DNA of 64,000 nt from Escherichia boydii (GCA_041890495.1 CP169086.1:62001-126000); one strand, 5' to 3'. Positions 1 to 9,572 are shown, numbered from the stretch's first letter. The notes: generated from the sequence alone by a model not told the origin. Numbers and translations: made by a program.

Positions 1-235
1 TTTTCGTGCTCCAGATGAGGCTCCCGTCACTTTTCAGCAGACTGAGCGTAATATAACGGTCCAGACCGGAAATAACGGCAACGTCAAAGCTCGTTACCGG
101 ATTAATCCATACGGATGCAGGCGATACGGTCTTTTTAACGTTCAGGGTATCTTTAAAGCTGAATTCTGCGATTTCAGCGGAAGCTCCTGCGCTGAAACCT
201 GCAAATGCAATAAGCAGGGCTAGTTTGATTTTCAT
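1..235 (-). CDS. Secreted Ig-like protein, N-terminal 78 residues (runs off the window)
   Basis: The reverse strand encodes an open frame from an ATG at 235, preceded by AGGAGA, that continues past the left edge. The first ~20 residues are a signal peptide ending near SAGASA. The following region contains FSFKDT, then NPVTSF and ISGLDRY. The same pattern (F.DT, NPA, LISGLDR) starts the two other Ig-like proteins of this window at 5789 and 14447, so this is a third paralogue. Only the N-terminus is visible. The exported location is inferred from the signal peptide; the function is unknown, though large Ig-like secreted proteins are known from IncHI plasmids. Confidence 0.8.
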   Translation of the reverse strand, partial: MKIKLALLIAFAGFSAGASAEIAEFSFKDTLNVKKTVSPASVWINPVTSFDVAVISGLDRYITLSLLKSDGSLIWSTK

Positions 236-637
236 GGGTTGTCTCCTGATCAGGTTCCCCATGATACTTTTTCAGTGTTCGTGATCTTTTCGGGAAAGTA
301 GCTATTTTTGATGTTTTTCTTTTCTGCCCGGCGGGACCTTTTTTGTTTACGTGAATGCAACAAAACCAGAAAAGTTACTTTTTGATAGGGTAAAATAAGG
401 TTTCCCTAATTTCCAGAAGCAAGCGAAAGCCGAACTAGCTTAATAGCCATTAAGAACGCCATACTTATTGATAAATAACGCTCCTTACATTTAATGATTT
501 GAGCATTTAAAAATGAATTAGCGAAAGAATTTTGGTTTGCTTTTTATTGCATGAGTAAAACAGTATTAATAATCCGGAGCCATTAGAACGTACTCTAAAG
601 ACTCCGGTATACAGATATCTTGCCAGTAAAAATGGCC
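236..637. other. Intergenic region with a dispersed palindrome
   Basis: This 402-bp AT-rich stretch lies upstream of the Ig-like fragment and downstream of the 638-2406 operon, both on the minus strand. It must carry the promoter of the Ig-like gene. It holds one AAAGTTACTTT palindrome (371-381), a TTTGTTTAC at 342-350 matching the GTAAACAAA boxes near 38.5 kb, and a 6-bp inverted repeat CCGGAG/CTCCGG (574-607) with a long loop. No gene is seen. Confidence 0.6.
371..381. repeat. Dispersed palindrome AAAGTTACTTT, copy 1 (intergenic)
   Basis: Perfect AAAGTNACTTT dyad, extended to AAAAGTTACTTTT on both sides. It lies about 135 bp upstream of the Ig-like gene at 235. Confidence 0.7.
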
Positions 638-889
638 TTACTCCTCATCATCCCCCAGCGCTTTTTTGATGGCGCGGCGGCGGGCTGCATCACCTACACG
701 ATATCCGACTGAATATACGTCATTCAACCGGCGCAGAATAAGATTTATTTCCTCATCCTGAATGTAGGCAGGTAAACACAGAACCACGTCGCCATCTTCA
801 TCATAGACTCGAACAACTTCCTTCTGCCCATCTCGCTCACGAATAATCTGGACATGCTGAACCCTGGTGTATTCTGGGTTTACGCTCAT
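638..889 (-). CDS. Hypothetical protein, 83 aa
   Basis: This is the last gene of a minus-strand operon running from 2406 to 638. The ATG at 889 follows AGAGAG at a usable distance. The product is a small, charged, soluble protein with no signal peptide or membrane segment. Its acidic middle (YDEDGD) and basic patch (ARRRAIKK) before an acidic tail (GDDEE) are all that can be described. I do not recognise the family. A 32-bp gap separates it from the preceding gene. Confidence 0.6.
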   Translation of the reverse strand: MSVNPEYTRVQHVQIIRERDGQKEVVRVYDEDGDVVLCLPAYIQDEEINLILRRLNDVYSVGYRVGDAARRRAIKKALGDDEE

Positions 890-921
890 TTTAAGTATCT
901 CTCTGTAATTGTTGTTACCAG

Positions 922-1125
922 TTAGCTATAAGCCGGATAATTCTGGTATTCAGTGTTCTGCACAGCAATCGCCTGCTCGTGGATCATTGACACTGCCAGG
1001 CGGGCTTTAACTCGCTTGCTGGTGAGAAAACGCTTCACTTCTTTAAGTTCGCTGCCAGCCGACAGCATATTGAAGACATGCTGTTTGAGACTGTTGTTAT
1101 TTTTGGCCACTTGTTTCTCCATCAT
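922..1125 (-). CDS. Hypothetical small protein, 67 aa
   Basis: This is a small basic protein with a predicted helical centre (SELKEVKRFLTSKRVKARLA). It overlaps the upstream gene (1097-1354) by 29 bp, which points to translational coupling. Two consecutive ATG codons (1125 and 1122) are possible starts. It has no signal peptide or transmembrane segment. The family is not recognised. Confidence 0.55.
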   Translation of the reverse strand: MMEKQVAKNNNSLKQHVFNMLSAGSELKEVKRFLTSKRVKARLAVSMIHEQAIAVQNTEYQNYPAYS

Positions 1126-1354
1126 CTTTGTACATGGTTATTTCAGGCTGGCCTGCCAGATCACACACGTTATCCATATGCTTTTGGACCCAGTCTGTTA
1201 GACCCAGACCTTCGGCCTTTGCCTGATTGACGTAACGCAGTTTACGTTCAGGGGTAACCCGCATCTGTAGTTGTGCCGTCGCTGGAACCGCCTCTTTCAG
1301 GGCGTTAAGGCCCCTCTGATCACGGGCCTGAATTGATGGTTTACCGCTAGGCAT
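1097..1354 (-). CDS. Small basic protein, possible DNA-binding, 85 aa
   Basis: The protein has a basic N-terminus followed by LQMRVTPERKLRYVNQ and then a helix reaching GLTDWVQKHMDNV. This arrangement of a short strand with two helices recalls ribbon-helix-helix proteins of the mobilisation and partition types, but the match is by shape only. It overlaps the genes on both sides (8 bp upstream, 29 bp downstream), so it is part of the same operon. A DNA-binding role is an inference. Confidence 0.55.
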   Translation of the reverse strand: MPSGKPSIQARDQRGLNALKEAVPATAQLQMRVTPERKLRYVNQAKAEGLGLTDWVQKHMDNVCDLAGQPEITMYKDDGETSGQK

Positions 1355-1778
1355 CTGATGTATCGCTCTCCCGGCGAGCGGTGGACAGCTCTATTTCTTT
1401 TGCGATAGCTTTATCTATGGCATCCAGCTGCATGGCAAACTTGATTTCAAGCGAACAGCGTAATGCCTTCAGGGCGCGTTCTTTGGTGCTGTATTGTGGT
1501 ATGCCGTTCTGGCTACCATTCATGCCTCGCATGCGGCGGGAGGTTGCATCGACAACCTCTCCCTCTTCCCGTGTGCCGTGAACCGTAGTTCCGCTCCATG
1601 TCGGATAAACAGTGCCAGTGGCGGTGTTGAAGCTCCAGCCGTTTTGGTATTCCCCCGAGACCTCTGGTACGGGCATATCGCGTTCAACGCTATAGTCAGA
1701 CCAGCGTAAAGCGCGGTTTATTCTGGCCTGTGCCACCAGCTCATCATACGCGGCTTGTTCTTTTTTATTCATCGCCAT
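1347..1778 (-). CDS. Hypothetical protein, 143 aa
   Basis: The start at 1778 is supported by AGGAGA about 10 bp upstream. The protein is soluble. Its middle is rich in Gly, Thr and Trp (WSFNTATGTVYPTW) and its C-terminal half is helical (KERALKALRCSLEIKFAMQL). I do not recognise a family. It sits in the 2406-638 operon and overlaps the next gene by 8 bp. Confidence 0.6.
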   Translation of the reverse strand: MAMNKKEQAAYDELVAQARINRALRWSDYSVERDMPVPEVSGEYQNGWSFNTATGTVYPTWSGTTVHGTREEGEVVDATSRRMRGMNGSQNGIPQYSTKERALKALRCSLEIKFAMQLDAIDKAIAKEIELSTARRESDTSDA

Positions 1779-1881
1779 TTAGGGCAATCTCCTTAGAGGG
1801 GAATTAGGTGTTATATCGGTACGTAAGTGCTTTTCAGGCCTAATCTCTGACAAGGCCTGATGTGCCAGACTGCCGTTGCAT

Positions 1882-2406
1882 TCACCGTTTTATGGCGGTT
1901 GACAGAGCCTCATTAAGAGCCGCAATTAGCTCAGGCGAAGTCGGCTCCAGATTTTTGGAAGCGTTCAGCAGCTCCTGAAGTGAAGAGATTTCCTTTGGCT
2001 CCACCTGGTTTGTTTCAGGTGCCGTTTTTTGCACTTCATCCAGTGTACGCTGTGCACCGTTATCCAGCACCAGCACCCCCCCGGCACGAATTTCTGAAAT
2101 GGTGCGCAACGTATACATCAATTTATCCCAGACACGGCTACCAACCTCGAAACCGGAATCAGCTACTTTTTCTTCATTATGCTTTTGAAAAATTTCTTCT
2201 AACCAAGTGGTGAAGCGCTTTCCAAAAGTATTGGCGGCTAAAGAAGTGCAGGAATAAACCTGTTCGACCTGTTTTGTTCCATTTTTATCAGTGAATGTAA
2301 TGAGACCGATTCGGCCACTGTTAACAGTGTAAAAGCGAGGTTGAAAGCCAGCTTTGAGAAGGTTTTCAATAGCTGAAAAAAAATCTTTTTTGAGCATCGG
2401 TTTCAA
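1882..2406 (-). CDS. Hypothetical protein, 174 aa
   Basis: First gene of the minus-strand operon. The frame opens with TTG at 2406, which has AAGGA at good spacing. An in-frame ATG at 2397 lacks a well-placed ribosome site, so TTG is the better start. The N-terminal ~130 residues look like one compact domain (GFQPRFYTVNSGRIGLITFT and then TTWLEEIF). The C-terminal third is helical and low in complexity. No known motif is recognised. Confidence 0.6.
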   Translation of the reverse strand: MKPMLKKDFFSAIENLLKAGFQPRFYTVNSGRIGLITFTDKNGTKQVEQVYSCTSLAANTFGKRFTTWLEEIFQKHNEEKVADSGFEVGSRVWDKLMYTLRTISEIRAGGVLVLDNGAQRTLDEVQKTAPETNQVEPKEISSLQELLNASKNLEPTSPELIAALNEALSTAIKR

Positions 2407-2729
2407 AATGGTTTTCCTTTTATGCCCGGTGCCGCCGGGGCGGTGGCGTTAAATATACGCCATGTAAGTAAATTAATTTATACCCATTTTATTGTCAATA
2501 CAAATAAAAAAAATAAACCATGTTTATTATTTTATCAACGATGCTATTTTAAAGTCCGTCTAAAATAAAAAACCAAAAAGTTAAATTTGAAGCCGTCCTT
2601 CCTAAATTCATTTCTTGCGCATATTAGCACCCTGCTTTAAGTAAATAATTTTTGAAAAAGTTGTCTGGAGGTTATTAGCTCGTGCATCTGGATTGGTAAT
2701 ATAAAGCCAACACAGAAAAGGAAAACAAA
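2407..2729. other. Divergent promoter region
   Basis: This 323-bp, very AT-rich spacer separates the minus-strand operon at 2406 from the plus-strand operon starting at 2730. It must hold both promoters, but no single -35/-10 pair stands out. No coding sequence, repeat or terminator is seen. Confidence 0.5.
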
Positions 2730-3494
2730 ATGTATAAATTAGTATCTCCTCGTGAACTGACTGAGATTATTACCGGTTTACTGCTTAAACCTGAACTCCT
2801 TGGTGAGCTGGACTCACCAGAAAAGCATCGGATGTTTATGGCAGATTTAGGCCGCGTGGTGGCCGAACATTGTGGAGGTCTGGTAAACAGCGTCGTCTTG
2901 CCAGGAACAGAAGTTACAGTGTCGGATGGGTTACCGCTTAATGGCCAGCCGGTACGTTATCTCGGAATCAAAGAGAACATCCCTCACCTCCTTGTAGAGC
3001 CTGATGCTTCCTTACCTTCGCTCGCTAAAAACGTCTGGATGTATGCAGATCCTGAAGGCTGGAAAGAACATTTTGGAGCTGAGGAAGACTGCCTTACTCC
3101 TGAAATGATGCAGCTGTTCCGTAAAGGTATCCAGGCTCTTCAGAAAGAGCATGACACCCCTGAAATTAGCCTCACACTTCAGGACTGGCGCCTGGAGGAG
3201 GAAACACTGCCAGAAGAGGACAGTCAGGCCTATCAGGTCAGCGTTACCGGCCAACATAACATCCACTGTGAAGTTGTTAACAAGGAAGGTAACCCCTGTT
3301 TTGGTGTCATGTTCGAAATCGATCAGGGTGTGCCTGCCTTACACATCAACACCGGCGGGGATATGTTGCTCCACATTCATTGCGCCCATAACGGACTCGT
3401 TCTGACCCCTGATGCAAGCGGTCAGCGATTTGATAAGGCTCCCGTTGACCGCTTCTCTTATAACAGCCCATCCCTGCTGTTGTCTGCCGACTAA
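2730..3494 (+). CDS. Hypothetical protein, 254 aa
   Basis: The ATG is preceded by AAAGGAAAACAAA, a good ribosome site. The protein is soluble and acidic. Its N-terminal half carries PRELTEIITGLLLKPELLGEL. Its C-terminal part reads as a small beta-rich domain (SVTGQHNIHCEVVN, ALHINTGGDMLLHIHC) with several His and Cys residues. No family is recognised. It leads an operon with the methyltransferase-like gene downstream. Confidence 0.6.
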   Translation: MYKLVSPRELTEIITGLLLKPELLGELDSPEKHRMFMADLGRVVAEHCGGLVNSVVLPGTEVTVSDGLPLNGQPVRYLGIKENIPHLLVEPDASLPSLAKNVWMYADPEGWKEHFGAEEDCLTPEMMQLFRKGIQALQKEHDTPEISLTLQDWRLEEETLPEEDSQAYQVSVTGQHNIHCEVVNKEGNPCFGVMFEIDQGVPALHINTGGDMLLHIHCAHNGLVLTPDASGQRFDKAPVDRFSYNSPSLLLSAD

Positions 3495-3574
3495 CCAAGG
3501 CCAAATCTGAATTGTCCTGTTTAAGTAACCAACCCGCTGCCGCCAGGCGGGTAAATCCTCTTAATGGAGTTTTA

Positions 3575-4336
3575 ATGCAAATCTCAACTGAAGTTCTGAA
3601 CGTCTTATCTCGCTGCCGTGCTGAAGGGAACTTTCTTTTCCTGGCCGACCAGCTCGACCGCAGCATTTATGTTAAGACAAACAAAGTGCTCGAAGCCGCC
3701 GGTGGCAAATGGAACCGAAAAGAGCAGGCACATATTTTTACGGCGGATGCAGCTGAGCGTATCGAGCAAATCATTCTGACAGGTTCGGTTGACATCCCAC
3801 GAGATTTGTTCAATTTCTTCCCTACACCTGAGAATTTAGTCACAGATATGGTTCTACGCGCTGAACCAGCTGCCGGGGAGCGTGTACTGGAGCCAGAGTT
3901 TGGTGATGGCCGCATTCTGAAAGCCTTAAAACTGGCGGCTCCGGATGCATTGATTACCGGGATCGAATTGAACGATGAGCGATTCCTTGCTGTGAAGAAC
4001 GATAGTGTCCTTAGCACAGGGGTCGAGCTGGTGCATACCGACTTTCTTGGGTACCAGCCCGATGAAACTTTTGATGTTATCGTTATGAATCCACCATTCC
4101 TTAAACGCTCTGACGTTAAACATGTCATGCATGCCATCGCAATGCTCGCTAAGCGAGGTCGCTTACAGGCCATTCTGTCAGCTGGGGTATTGTTCCGGGA
4201 AGACACACTGACAAAAGCGCTCAGGGAGCGAGTCAAACAACTTGGCGGACAAATTTCGCCTCTTCCGGATGATACATTTAGGGAGTCCGGAACAAAGGTC
4301 AAAACAGCCCGCCTTGAAATTGATCTTCGCCGCTAA
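3575..4336 (+). CDS. SAM-dependent methyltransferase, N6-adenine type, 253 aa
   Basis: A class I methyltransferase fold is visible. Motif I reads LEPEFGDGRIL followed by an acidic strand end (TGIELND), and motif IV reads VIVMNPPF, the NPPF form used by N6-adenine methylases. A region before motif I (FFPTPENLVTDMV) matches the same segment in the larger protein at 18904, so the two are paralogues. The frame is open from 3512, but ATG 3575 with TGGAG upstream is the better start. Target specificity is unknown; no restriction partner is adjacent. Confidence 0.75.
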   Translation: MQISTEVLNVLSRCRAEGNFLFLADQLDRSIYVKTNKVLEAAGGKWNRKEQAHIFTADAAERIEQIILTGSVDIPRDLFNFFPTPENLVTDMVLRAEPAAGERVLEPEFGDGRILKALKLAAPDALITGIELNDERFLAVKNDSVLSTGVELVHTDFLGYQPDETFDVIVMNPPFLKRSDVKHVMHAIAMLAKRGRLQAILSAGVLFREDTLTKALRERVKQLGGQISPLPDDTFRESGTKVKTARLEIDLRR

Positions 4337-4429
4337 CTGACAAGCAACCGGAAATAAATCTTAATACGAGTAGCCGGTTAAAGTTACCTGACCGGCTTAA
4401 CTGACTAAATCTATAAAGAGTGAACAGAA

Positions 4430-4693
4430 ATGACGCATACTGCCGTTTCTCAGGCTAATAGTGCTTTGCAGCTACCCACGCTGGAGCATGTCTACGCACT
4501 TCTGAAAGCAAATTGTAAACCTGACCGCTTTGACGGGCGTGACGGACCCGTGTGGGGCCAGGAATACTCGTGGAATCTGGCAAAAGATCGCTTACAGGAT
4601 CTGGAGAAATACGGTAAGGCATATGTCTCCCGTCATGAAGACCGTATGGGGGAAGGATTTAGTTTTGGTCCTGACCTGTTAATTATTCGCTAA
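4430..4693 (+). CDS. Hypothetical protein, 87 aa
   Basis: A small soluble protein whose ATG follows AGAGTG. It contains RFDGRDGPVWGQEYSWNLAK and ends hydrophobically (FGPDLLIIR). No family is recognised. It is in the same direction as the methyltransferase upstream, after 93 bp. Confidence 0.55.
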   Translation: MTHTAVSQANSALQLPTLEHVYALLKANCKPDRFDGRDGPVWGQEYSWNLAKDRLQDLEKYGKAYVSRHEDRMGEGFSFGPDLLIIR

Positions 4694-4736
4694 CGCTCTT
4701 AAGGCCTGATGATATGGTAAGCACAACTGGAAAAAT

Positions 4737-5324
4737 ATGTTTTCAAAGCCTATGACCACTTTCACACCAGAACGTATTGAACAAATTTTGGAATTTGCCG
4801 AGGGTAGTAACCCAAACGAAGCAATGAGTCTTAGAGCTGACGAAGTTGCTGTACTGGCACGTATTGGAAAGGCAGTTATGTCGATTGCGCCTGTTTATCA
4901 GTGCGAGTTTTGCCACCATGACGCAACCGGGCAACTTCAGTGGCACTGGGAAGATGTGAACAAAGCTTTTTATGATAAATACGATCCAGACAGACGCGGA
5001 AGACGTCGAATCCTCTATACCGCCCCGCCGATGCCTTTAGTTTCGGCTGACCTGCTTAACATGGCTTCATCTGCTATTGAAGACTTGCTCACTAACAAAG
5101 ACAGAAGTGGTGCGGGAATGTGGAGTGACATTCCAGAACAGCTACGACGCGCAGCAGAACTGGTAATGGATAATAGCCGGGCCGCTGAAACAGAAGCGAT
5201 GCTGATGCGTCTTTATGTAGAATGTGACACAGGTGAGCGCAGGGGCAACGGCACTCAATCTGGCGTAGCAATGCCTTCGTGGCAAACCGTTGAAGAGGCA
5301 CGTGTGTTGCTGGGGGTGAAATGA
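4737..5324 (+). CDS. Phage-type hypothetical protein, 195 aa
   Basis: The segment beginning MTTFTPERIEQI and the later RRRILYTAPPMPL resemble early-region proteins of enterobacterial phages (Eaa-like), which often share a TTFT start and an LYTAPP stretch. A CEFC pair (about residues 56-59) could bind metal. The start is either ATG 4737, with GGAA upstream, or ATG 4752, which begins at MTTFT. The phage link is by motif memory only. A hairpin 94 bp past the stop likely ends this operon. Confidence 0.6.
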   Translation: MFSKPMTTFTPERIEQILEFAEGSNPNEAMSLRADEVAVLARIGKAVMSIAPVYQCEFCHHDATGQLQWHWEDVNKAFYDKYDPDRRGRRRILYTAPPMPLVSADLLNMASSAIEDLLTNKDRSGAGMWSDIPEQLRRAAELVMDNSRAAETEAMLMRLYVECDTGERRGNGTQSGVAMPSWQTVEEARVLLGVK

Positions 5325-5788
5325 TGTAGTTCTCGCCAGGGCAGTTTGTAATTCACAACAAGAAGCGCCTTGCGGAACGAAGGTAGACGTACTGACTGAG
5401 GTTCACTCCCCTCTCGACTGGTGGCGTAATGCCGCCAGGTTTTGATTCATATATGCCGTCCGTTAACGCATTTATATCTGACATACCTAATTTATCCTGA
5501 TTCTTTTTTACACAAAGTAAAAGCATCACTTAATGCGATATGTGGATGCCGATAGTTTCAGGCTAATGTTATAAGTTTTGCAATCGTTGCCAGTTTGGAT
5601 ACCGCAGCAATGTCAGATGTAATTCCAAAAAGAAAGATTTCCGTCCTGAACGCACTATAAGGTTTGTCGAAAGGCAAATTATAGATTTGTAATTTCGAGC
5701 ACCATATGGAGAAGTTTTTTATACTTTTACGAACATAGTGACCTTTAGGAAAAGCTTAAAATAACACCAAACCTAAAGGGGAATAAGA
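5325..5788. other. Intergenic region before Ig-like gene
   Basis: This 464-bp stretch holds a likely terminator near its left end (5418-5445) and an AT-rich right half that must carry the promoter of the Ig-like gene at 5789. Nothing else is recognised. Confidence 0.5.
5418..5445 (+). terminator. Probable Rho-independent terminator
   Basis: An 8-bp stem (CTGGTGGC paired with GCCGCCAG, one G-T pair) closes a 5-nt loop and is followed by a short T run. It would end the 2730-5324 operon. Confidence 0.45.
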
Positions 5789-7606
5789 ATGAAACATCTC
5801 GCTTTTATTACTGCTGTAGCCGGACTCGGTATGTCTGTTCAGGCCCCAGCTCAGATATATGAATCGGCCTTTAAAGACACGAACGGTATTGAGATCCACG
5901 CCCCGTCTTCTCGTCTTATGCTTAATCCGGCATCACCGGTAACTTTGACACTTATTTCAGGTCTTGATCGTTTCGTTAATGTCAAAGTCACGAAAGACAC
6001 TGGAACTGTCATTATTAATACTACGACTACACGGACGGGTGTATCAGACCGACTAACAGCTGCTGACGGTAGTGAGTTCTACGGCAAAAAAGTAACTTTG
6101 CCTGCTTTGGGTGAAGGCAAATTTGTCGTTCAGATAAACGTGTTAGATCTCAATCAGAAGCCTGTAGCGACCTATAACTATAACTGGCTAATTGATGTCA
6201 CCCCTCCAGCGGCAAATGCTCTTACCGCTAATGCTGGTTCTGGCTCTACCGCTGGTGACGTGTGGAAGCTTGGATTAGAGGCAACGGGTCAGTATGACTT
6301 CACCTCTTCGGGCGTAAGTGATGCAAATGGTATTGATAAGGGCCTAATATATATTTACAGGCAGGACGGTAGCCTCTACAGCACTACACAGATGCAGTAT
6401 GACGTATCCGGCCAAAAGATGTACCACACTTACTCTAAGAATTCAGTTAAGGGAACCGGAATACCAGACAGCAACCTGGATGAAGACTTTACTGCAAAAG
6501 TTGTTATCTTCGATAACGCAGGTAATAGCCGAACGCTGCCAACTCAAAAATTTCGCTACGACAACACGCTGGGTGAGATGACACTGTGGGCCGTTCATGA
6601 TCCAAATACGTCTTCCAGCGTCGTACCCGGGGTTTCTAATTATCCGGCTTACAAAGCCGGTATGGTCGTTAACGAAAACCCTATTCGATTAGTCTACCGG
6701 ATCCCAAAATCTAACTACCGTGCTTATTCAGAAGGTGGGCTTCAGTTCATCAATCAATATTCCGCCCCCAAAGAGATAGCTGTAGACAGCACTTATGCTT
6801 ATGTTGAAATGACTCTTCCCTATGGCTCAATTAATGGGGATATGGCTCGTATGGCGAACTTTGGCCAGTGGGGAGGGTATTATCCGTCATACAGCCTCGT
6901 TCTAAACCCATCTGCAAACCAAACGCCTGCATTTGCGGGTACCTGGGTAGATTTCCTCGATGATAAGGGGAACTGGGTTAAGTGGAAGGATTTTGAGAGT
7001 GTGGCTTCATCACGACTGCCAATTAAAATTTCCCGACTTCGTTTTAACGTTGAAGCCCGGCCCTTTGCACAAGAGATCGGCGGTAAGGCGACCTGCACCA
7101 TTCCGGCAGGAAAAACCTCGTGTGAAGCGCCTGAGGCGTTTGATATGGCCTTGGGTACCCAGGGCTACAATAGGATCCTTTACTTCGTTCGCAGCATCAG
7201 CAATCCCATTTTGCGGTCTGAGCAATGGATTATGACACGCTGGAACAATAAACAACTGCCGGTAATAAACTCGATATCATATGACGAGACTAACAAGCAG
7301 CTGGATGTACTGGCGTCACTTGAAGGCGATGGTAACTGGTTCGACTCGGTCTCATTGAGGGAATTTTATCTTTCCGATAAGAACACCGGTACCCGGATGT
7401 CACCCACAGGCGTAATCAAATCTCGTATCTCAGGTAACTACACGATTGCTTATGATTTATCCCGTCAGTCTGAAGGAAAATACAACGTTGAGGTCAACAT
7501 CAGGGACTTCTTCCAGAACCAGACCAATAAAACTTTCGGAGAAATTGCTCTGGATAACACTCCTCCGACAGTGGCCATAACATTCGACGGAAAGCCGGTA
7601 AAAGAC

Positions 7607-7611
7607 GATAC
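7607..7611. repeat. Target-site duplication, left copy (GATAC)
   Basis: GATAC directly precedes the left end of the IS (TGTTACCAACGG) and is repeated after the right end at 9568-9572. Confidence 0.85.
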
Positions 7612-7697
7612 TGTTACCAACGGTGCAAAACTGATCCACCCCAGCGGTTGAAAATTGATCCAGGGGTTAATCTGCTCCTCTGAATACAGGGGAGCTT

Positions 7698-8720
7698 ATG
7701 ATCACTTTTGAGATTCGTATGGAAATTAAAGTCCTGCATAAGCGGGGAATGAGCATCCGGGCCATCGCCAGGGAACTGGGTATTTCGCGCAATACTGTCC
7801 GCAGCCACCTGAAAGCCAAATCTGAAAAGCCGCAGTATTCACCACGCCCGGCATCATCATCACTGCTCGATGAATACCGTGATTACATCTCTAAACGGAT
7901 CAGCGATGCACATCCCTACAAAATCCCTGCGACCGTTATTGCCAGGGAAATCATGGAGCTGGGCTATCGTGGAGGGCTGACTATCCTGAGAGAGTTCATC
8001 CGTTCGCAGGCCCTCCCTGCACAGGCCGAACCGGTCGTTCGCTTCGAAACCGAGCCCGGACGGCAGATGCAGGTTGACTGGGGGACCATGCGAAACGGCA
8101 AGTGCCCTTTGCACGTGTTCGTTGCTGTTCTGGGGTACAGCAGAATGCTTTACCTCGAGTTCACCGACAACATGCGCTACGACACGCTGGAAGCCTGTCA
8201 CCGCAATGCGTTCAGCTTCTTCGGTGGCGTACCGCGGGAAGTCCTGTACGACAATATGAAAACGGTGGTGCTCCAGCGTGATGCTTACCAGACCGGGCAG
8301 CACCGGTTCCATCCTTCCCTGTGGCAGTTCGGTAAAGAGATGGGCTTCTCTCCTCGCCTCTGCCGTCCCTTCAGGGCGCAGACTAAAGGCAAGGTGGAGC
8401 GGATGGTGCAGTACACCCGAAACAGCTTCTATATCCCGTTAATGACGCGCCTGCGTCCGATGGGGATCACCGTCGATGTTGAAACCGCAAACCGTTACGG
8501 CCTGCGCTGGCTGTACGATGTGGCCAATCAACGTAAGCATGAAACTATCCAGACCCGCCCATGCGATCGCTGGGTTAAGGAACAGCAATCCATGCTGGCA
8601 CTACCTCCGGAGAAAAAACAGTATGACGTGCAGGTTGATGAAAGCCTGGTGACCTTCGACAGGCAGCCGTTGCATCATCCGCTCTCCATCTATGACACGT
8701 TCTGCAGAGGAGCCGCATGA
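7698..8720 (+). CDS. istA: IS21-family transposase IstA
   Basis: The 340-residue protein starts with a helix-turn-helix (about residues 18-40, AIARELGISRNTV) that binds the terminal repeats. It has a DDE integrase core with D127 (QVDWG), D185 (VLYDN) and E234 (KGKVER). The length equals that of IS100 IstA and the sequence is very similar from memory. It catalyses strand cutting and joining. Its stop overlaps the istB start (ATGA at 8717-8720), so the two are translationally coupled. Confidence 0.95.
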   Translation: MITFEIRMEIKVLHKRGMSIRAIARELGISRNTVRSHLKAKSEKPQYSPRPASSSLLDEYRDYISKRISDAHPYKIPATVIAREIMELGYRGGLTILREFIRSQALPAQAEPVVRFETEPGRQMQVDWGTMRNGKCPLHVFVAVLGYSRMLYLEFTDNMRYDTLEACHRNAFSFFGGVPREVLYDNMKTVVLQRDAYQTGQHRFHPSLWQFGKEMGFSPRLCRPFRAQTKGKVERMVQYTRNSFYIPLMTRLRPMGITVDVETANRYGLRWLYDVANQRKHETIQTRPCDRWVKEQQSMLALPPEKKQYDVQVDESLVTFDRQPLHHPLSIYDTFCRGAA

Positions 8721-9499
8721 TGGTCGAGCTGCAACATCAACGGCTGATGGTGCTTGCCGAACAGCTGCAACTGGACAGTCTTATCGGCGCAGCACCGGCG
8801 CTGTCACAACAGGCGGTGGAGCAGGAATGGAGCTACATGGACTTCCTGGAGCACCTGTTACATGAGGAGAAACTGGCCCGGCATCAGCGTAAACAGGCGA
8901 TGTACACGCGGATGGCAGCCTTCCCGGCGGTAAAGACGTTCGAGGAGTACGACTTCACCTTCGCCACCGGCGCTCCTCAGAAGCAAATCCAGTCGCTGCG
9001 ATCTCTGAGCTTCATCGAGCGTAACGAAAATATCGTACTGCTGGGGCCATCGGGCGTGGGGAAAACGCATCTGGCGATAGCGATGGGATACGAAGCGGTC
9101 CGGGCGGGTATCAAGGTTCGCTTCACAACAGCAGCGGACCTGCTGCTACAGCTGTCCACTTCACAGCGCCAGGGCCGTTACAAAACGACACTCAATCGCG
9201 GTGTCATGGCCCCGAAGCTACTTATCATCGATGAAATAGGTTATCTGCCGTTCAGTCAGGAGGAGGCCAAGCTGTTCTTCCAGGTCATCGCCAAACGTTA
9301 CGAGAAGAGCGCGATGATCCTGACCTCCAACCTGCCGTTCGGACAGTGGGATCAGACGTTCGCCGGGGATGCAGCCCTGACATCGGCGATGCTTGACCGT
9401 ATCTTACATCACTCACATGTAGTCCAGATAAAAGGAGAGAGCTATCGACTGAAGCAGAAACGAAAGGCCGGGGTTATAGCGGAAGCTAATCCTGAGTAA
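8717..9499 (+). CDS. istB: IS21-family helper ATPase IstB
   Basis: A 260-residue AAA+ ATPase related to DnaC. Walker A is GPSGVGKT (residues 110-117) and Walker B is LLIIDE (168-173). IstB assembles on target DNA and directs IstA to it. It overlaps istA by 4 bp. Nothing suggests damage. Confidence 0.95.
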   Translation: MMVELQHQRLMVLAEQLQLDSLIGAAPALSQQAVEQEWSYMDFLEHLLHEEKLARHQRKQAMYTRMAAFPAVKTFEEYDFTFATGAPQKQIQSLRSLSFIERNENIVLLGPSGVGKTHLAIAMGYEAVRAGIKVRFTTAADLLLQLSTSQRQGRYKTTLNRGVMAPKLLIIDEIGYLPFSQEEAKLFFQVIAKRYEKSAMILTSNLPFGQWDQTFAGDAALTSAMLDRILHHSHVVQIKGESYRLKQKRKAGVIAEANPE

Positions 9500-9567
9500 A
9501 CAAGGTGGATCAATATTAGACCGTTGGTGGTGACGGTAAGTGGATCACTTTTTACCCGTTGTTGACA

Positions 9568-9572
9568 GATAC
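9568..9572. repeat. Target-site duplication, right copy (GATAC)
   Basis: The second copy of the 5-bp duplication, directly after the right end of the IS. The Ig-like reading frame resumes here. Confidence 0.85.

Larger units (their letters stand above)
7612..9567 (+). mobile_element. IS100-like insertion sequence, IS21 family, 1,956 bp
   Basis: The ends are inverted: the left end reads TGTTACCAACGG and the right end, read inwards, TGTCAACAACGG. Both continue into repeats containing TGATCCA, the multiple terminal repeats typical of IS21 elements. It carries istA and istB and is flanked by GATAC on both sides. The length, 340/260-residue proteins and istA sequence closely resemble IS100 of Yersinia and its enterobacterial relatives. 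Both genes appear intact, so it may be active. Its base composition is visibly more GC-rich than the neighbouring plasmid. Confidence 0.9.

Noticed and set aside
3667..4302. A 211-codon minus-strand frame opposite the methyltransferase.
   Set aside because: It lies fully within a gene with clear motifs, and its translation is Ser/Arg-rich without any domain.
7860..8312. A 150-codon frame opposite istA.
   Set aside because: It is a shadow of the transposase gene in GC-richer DNA.
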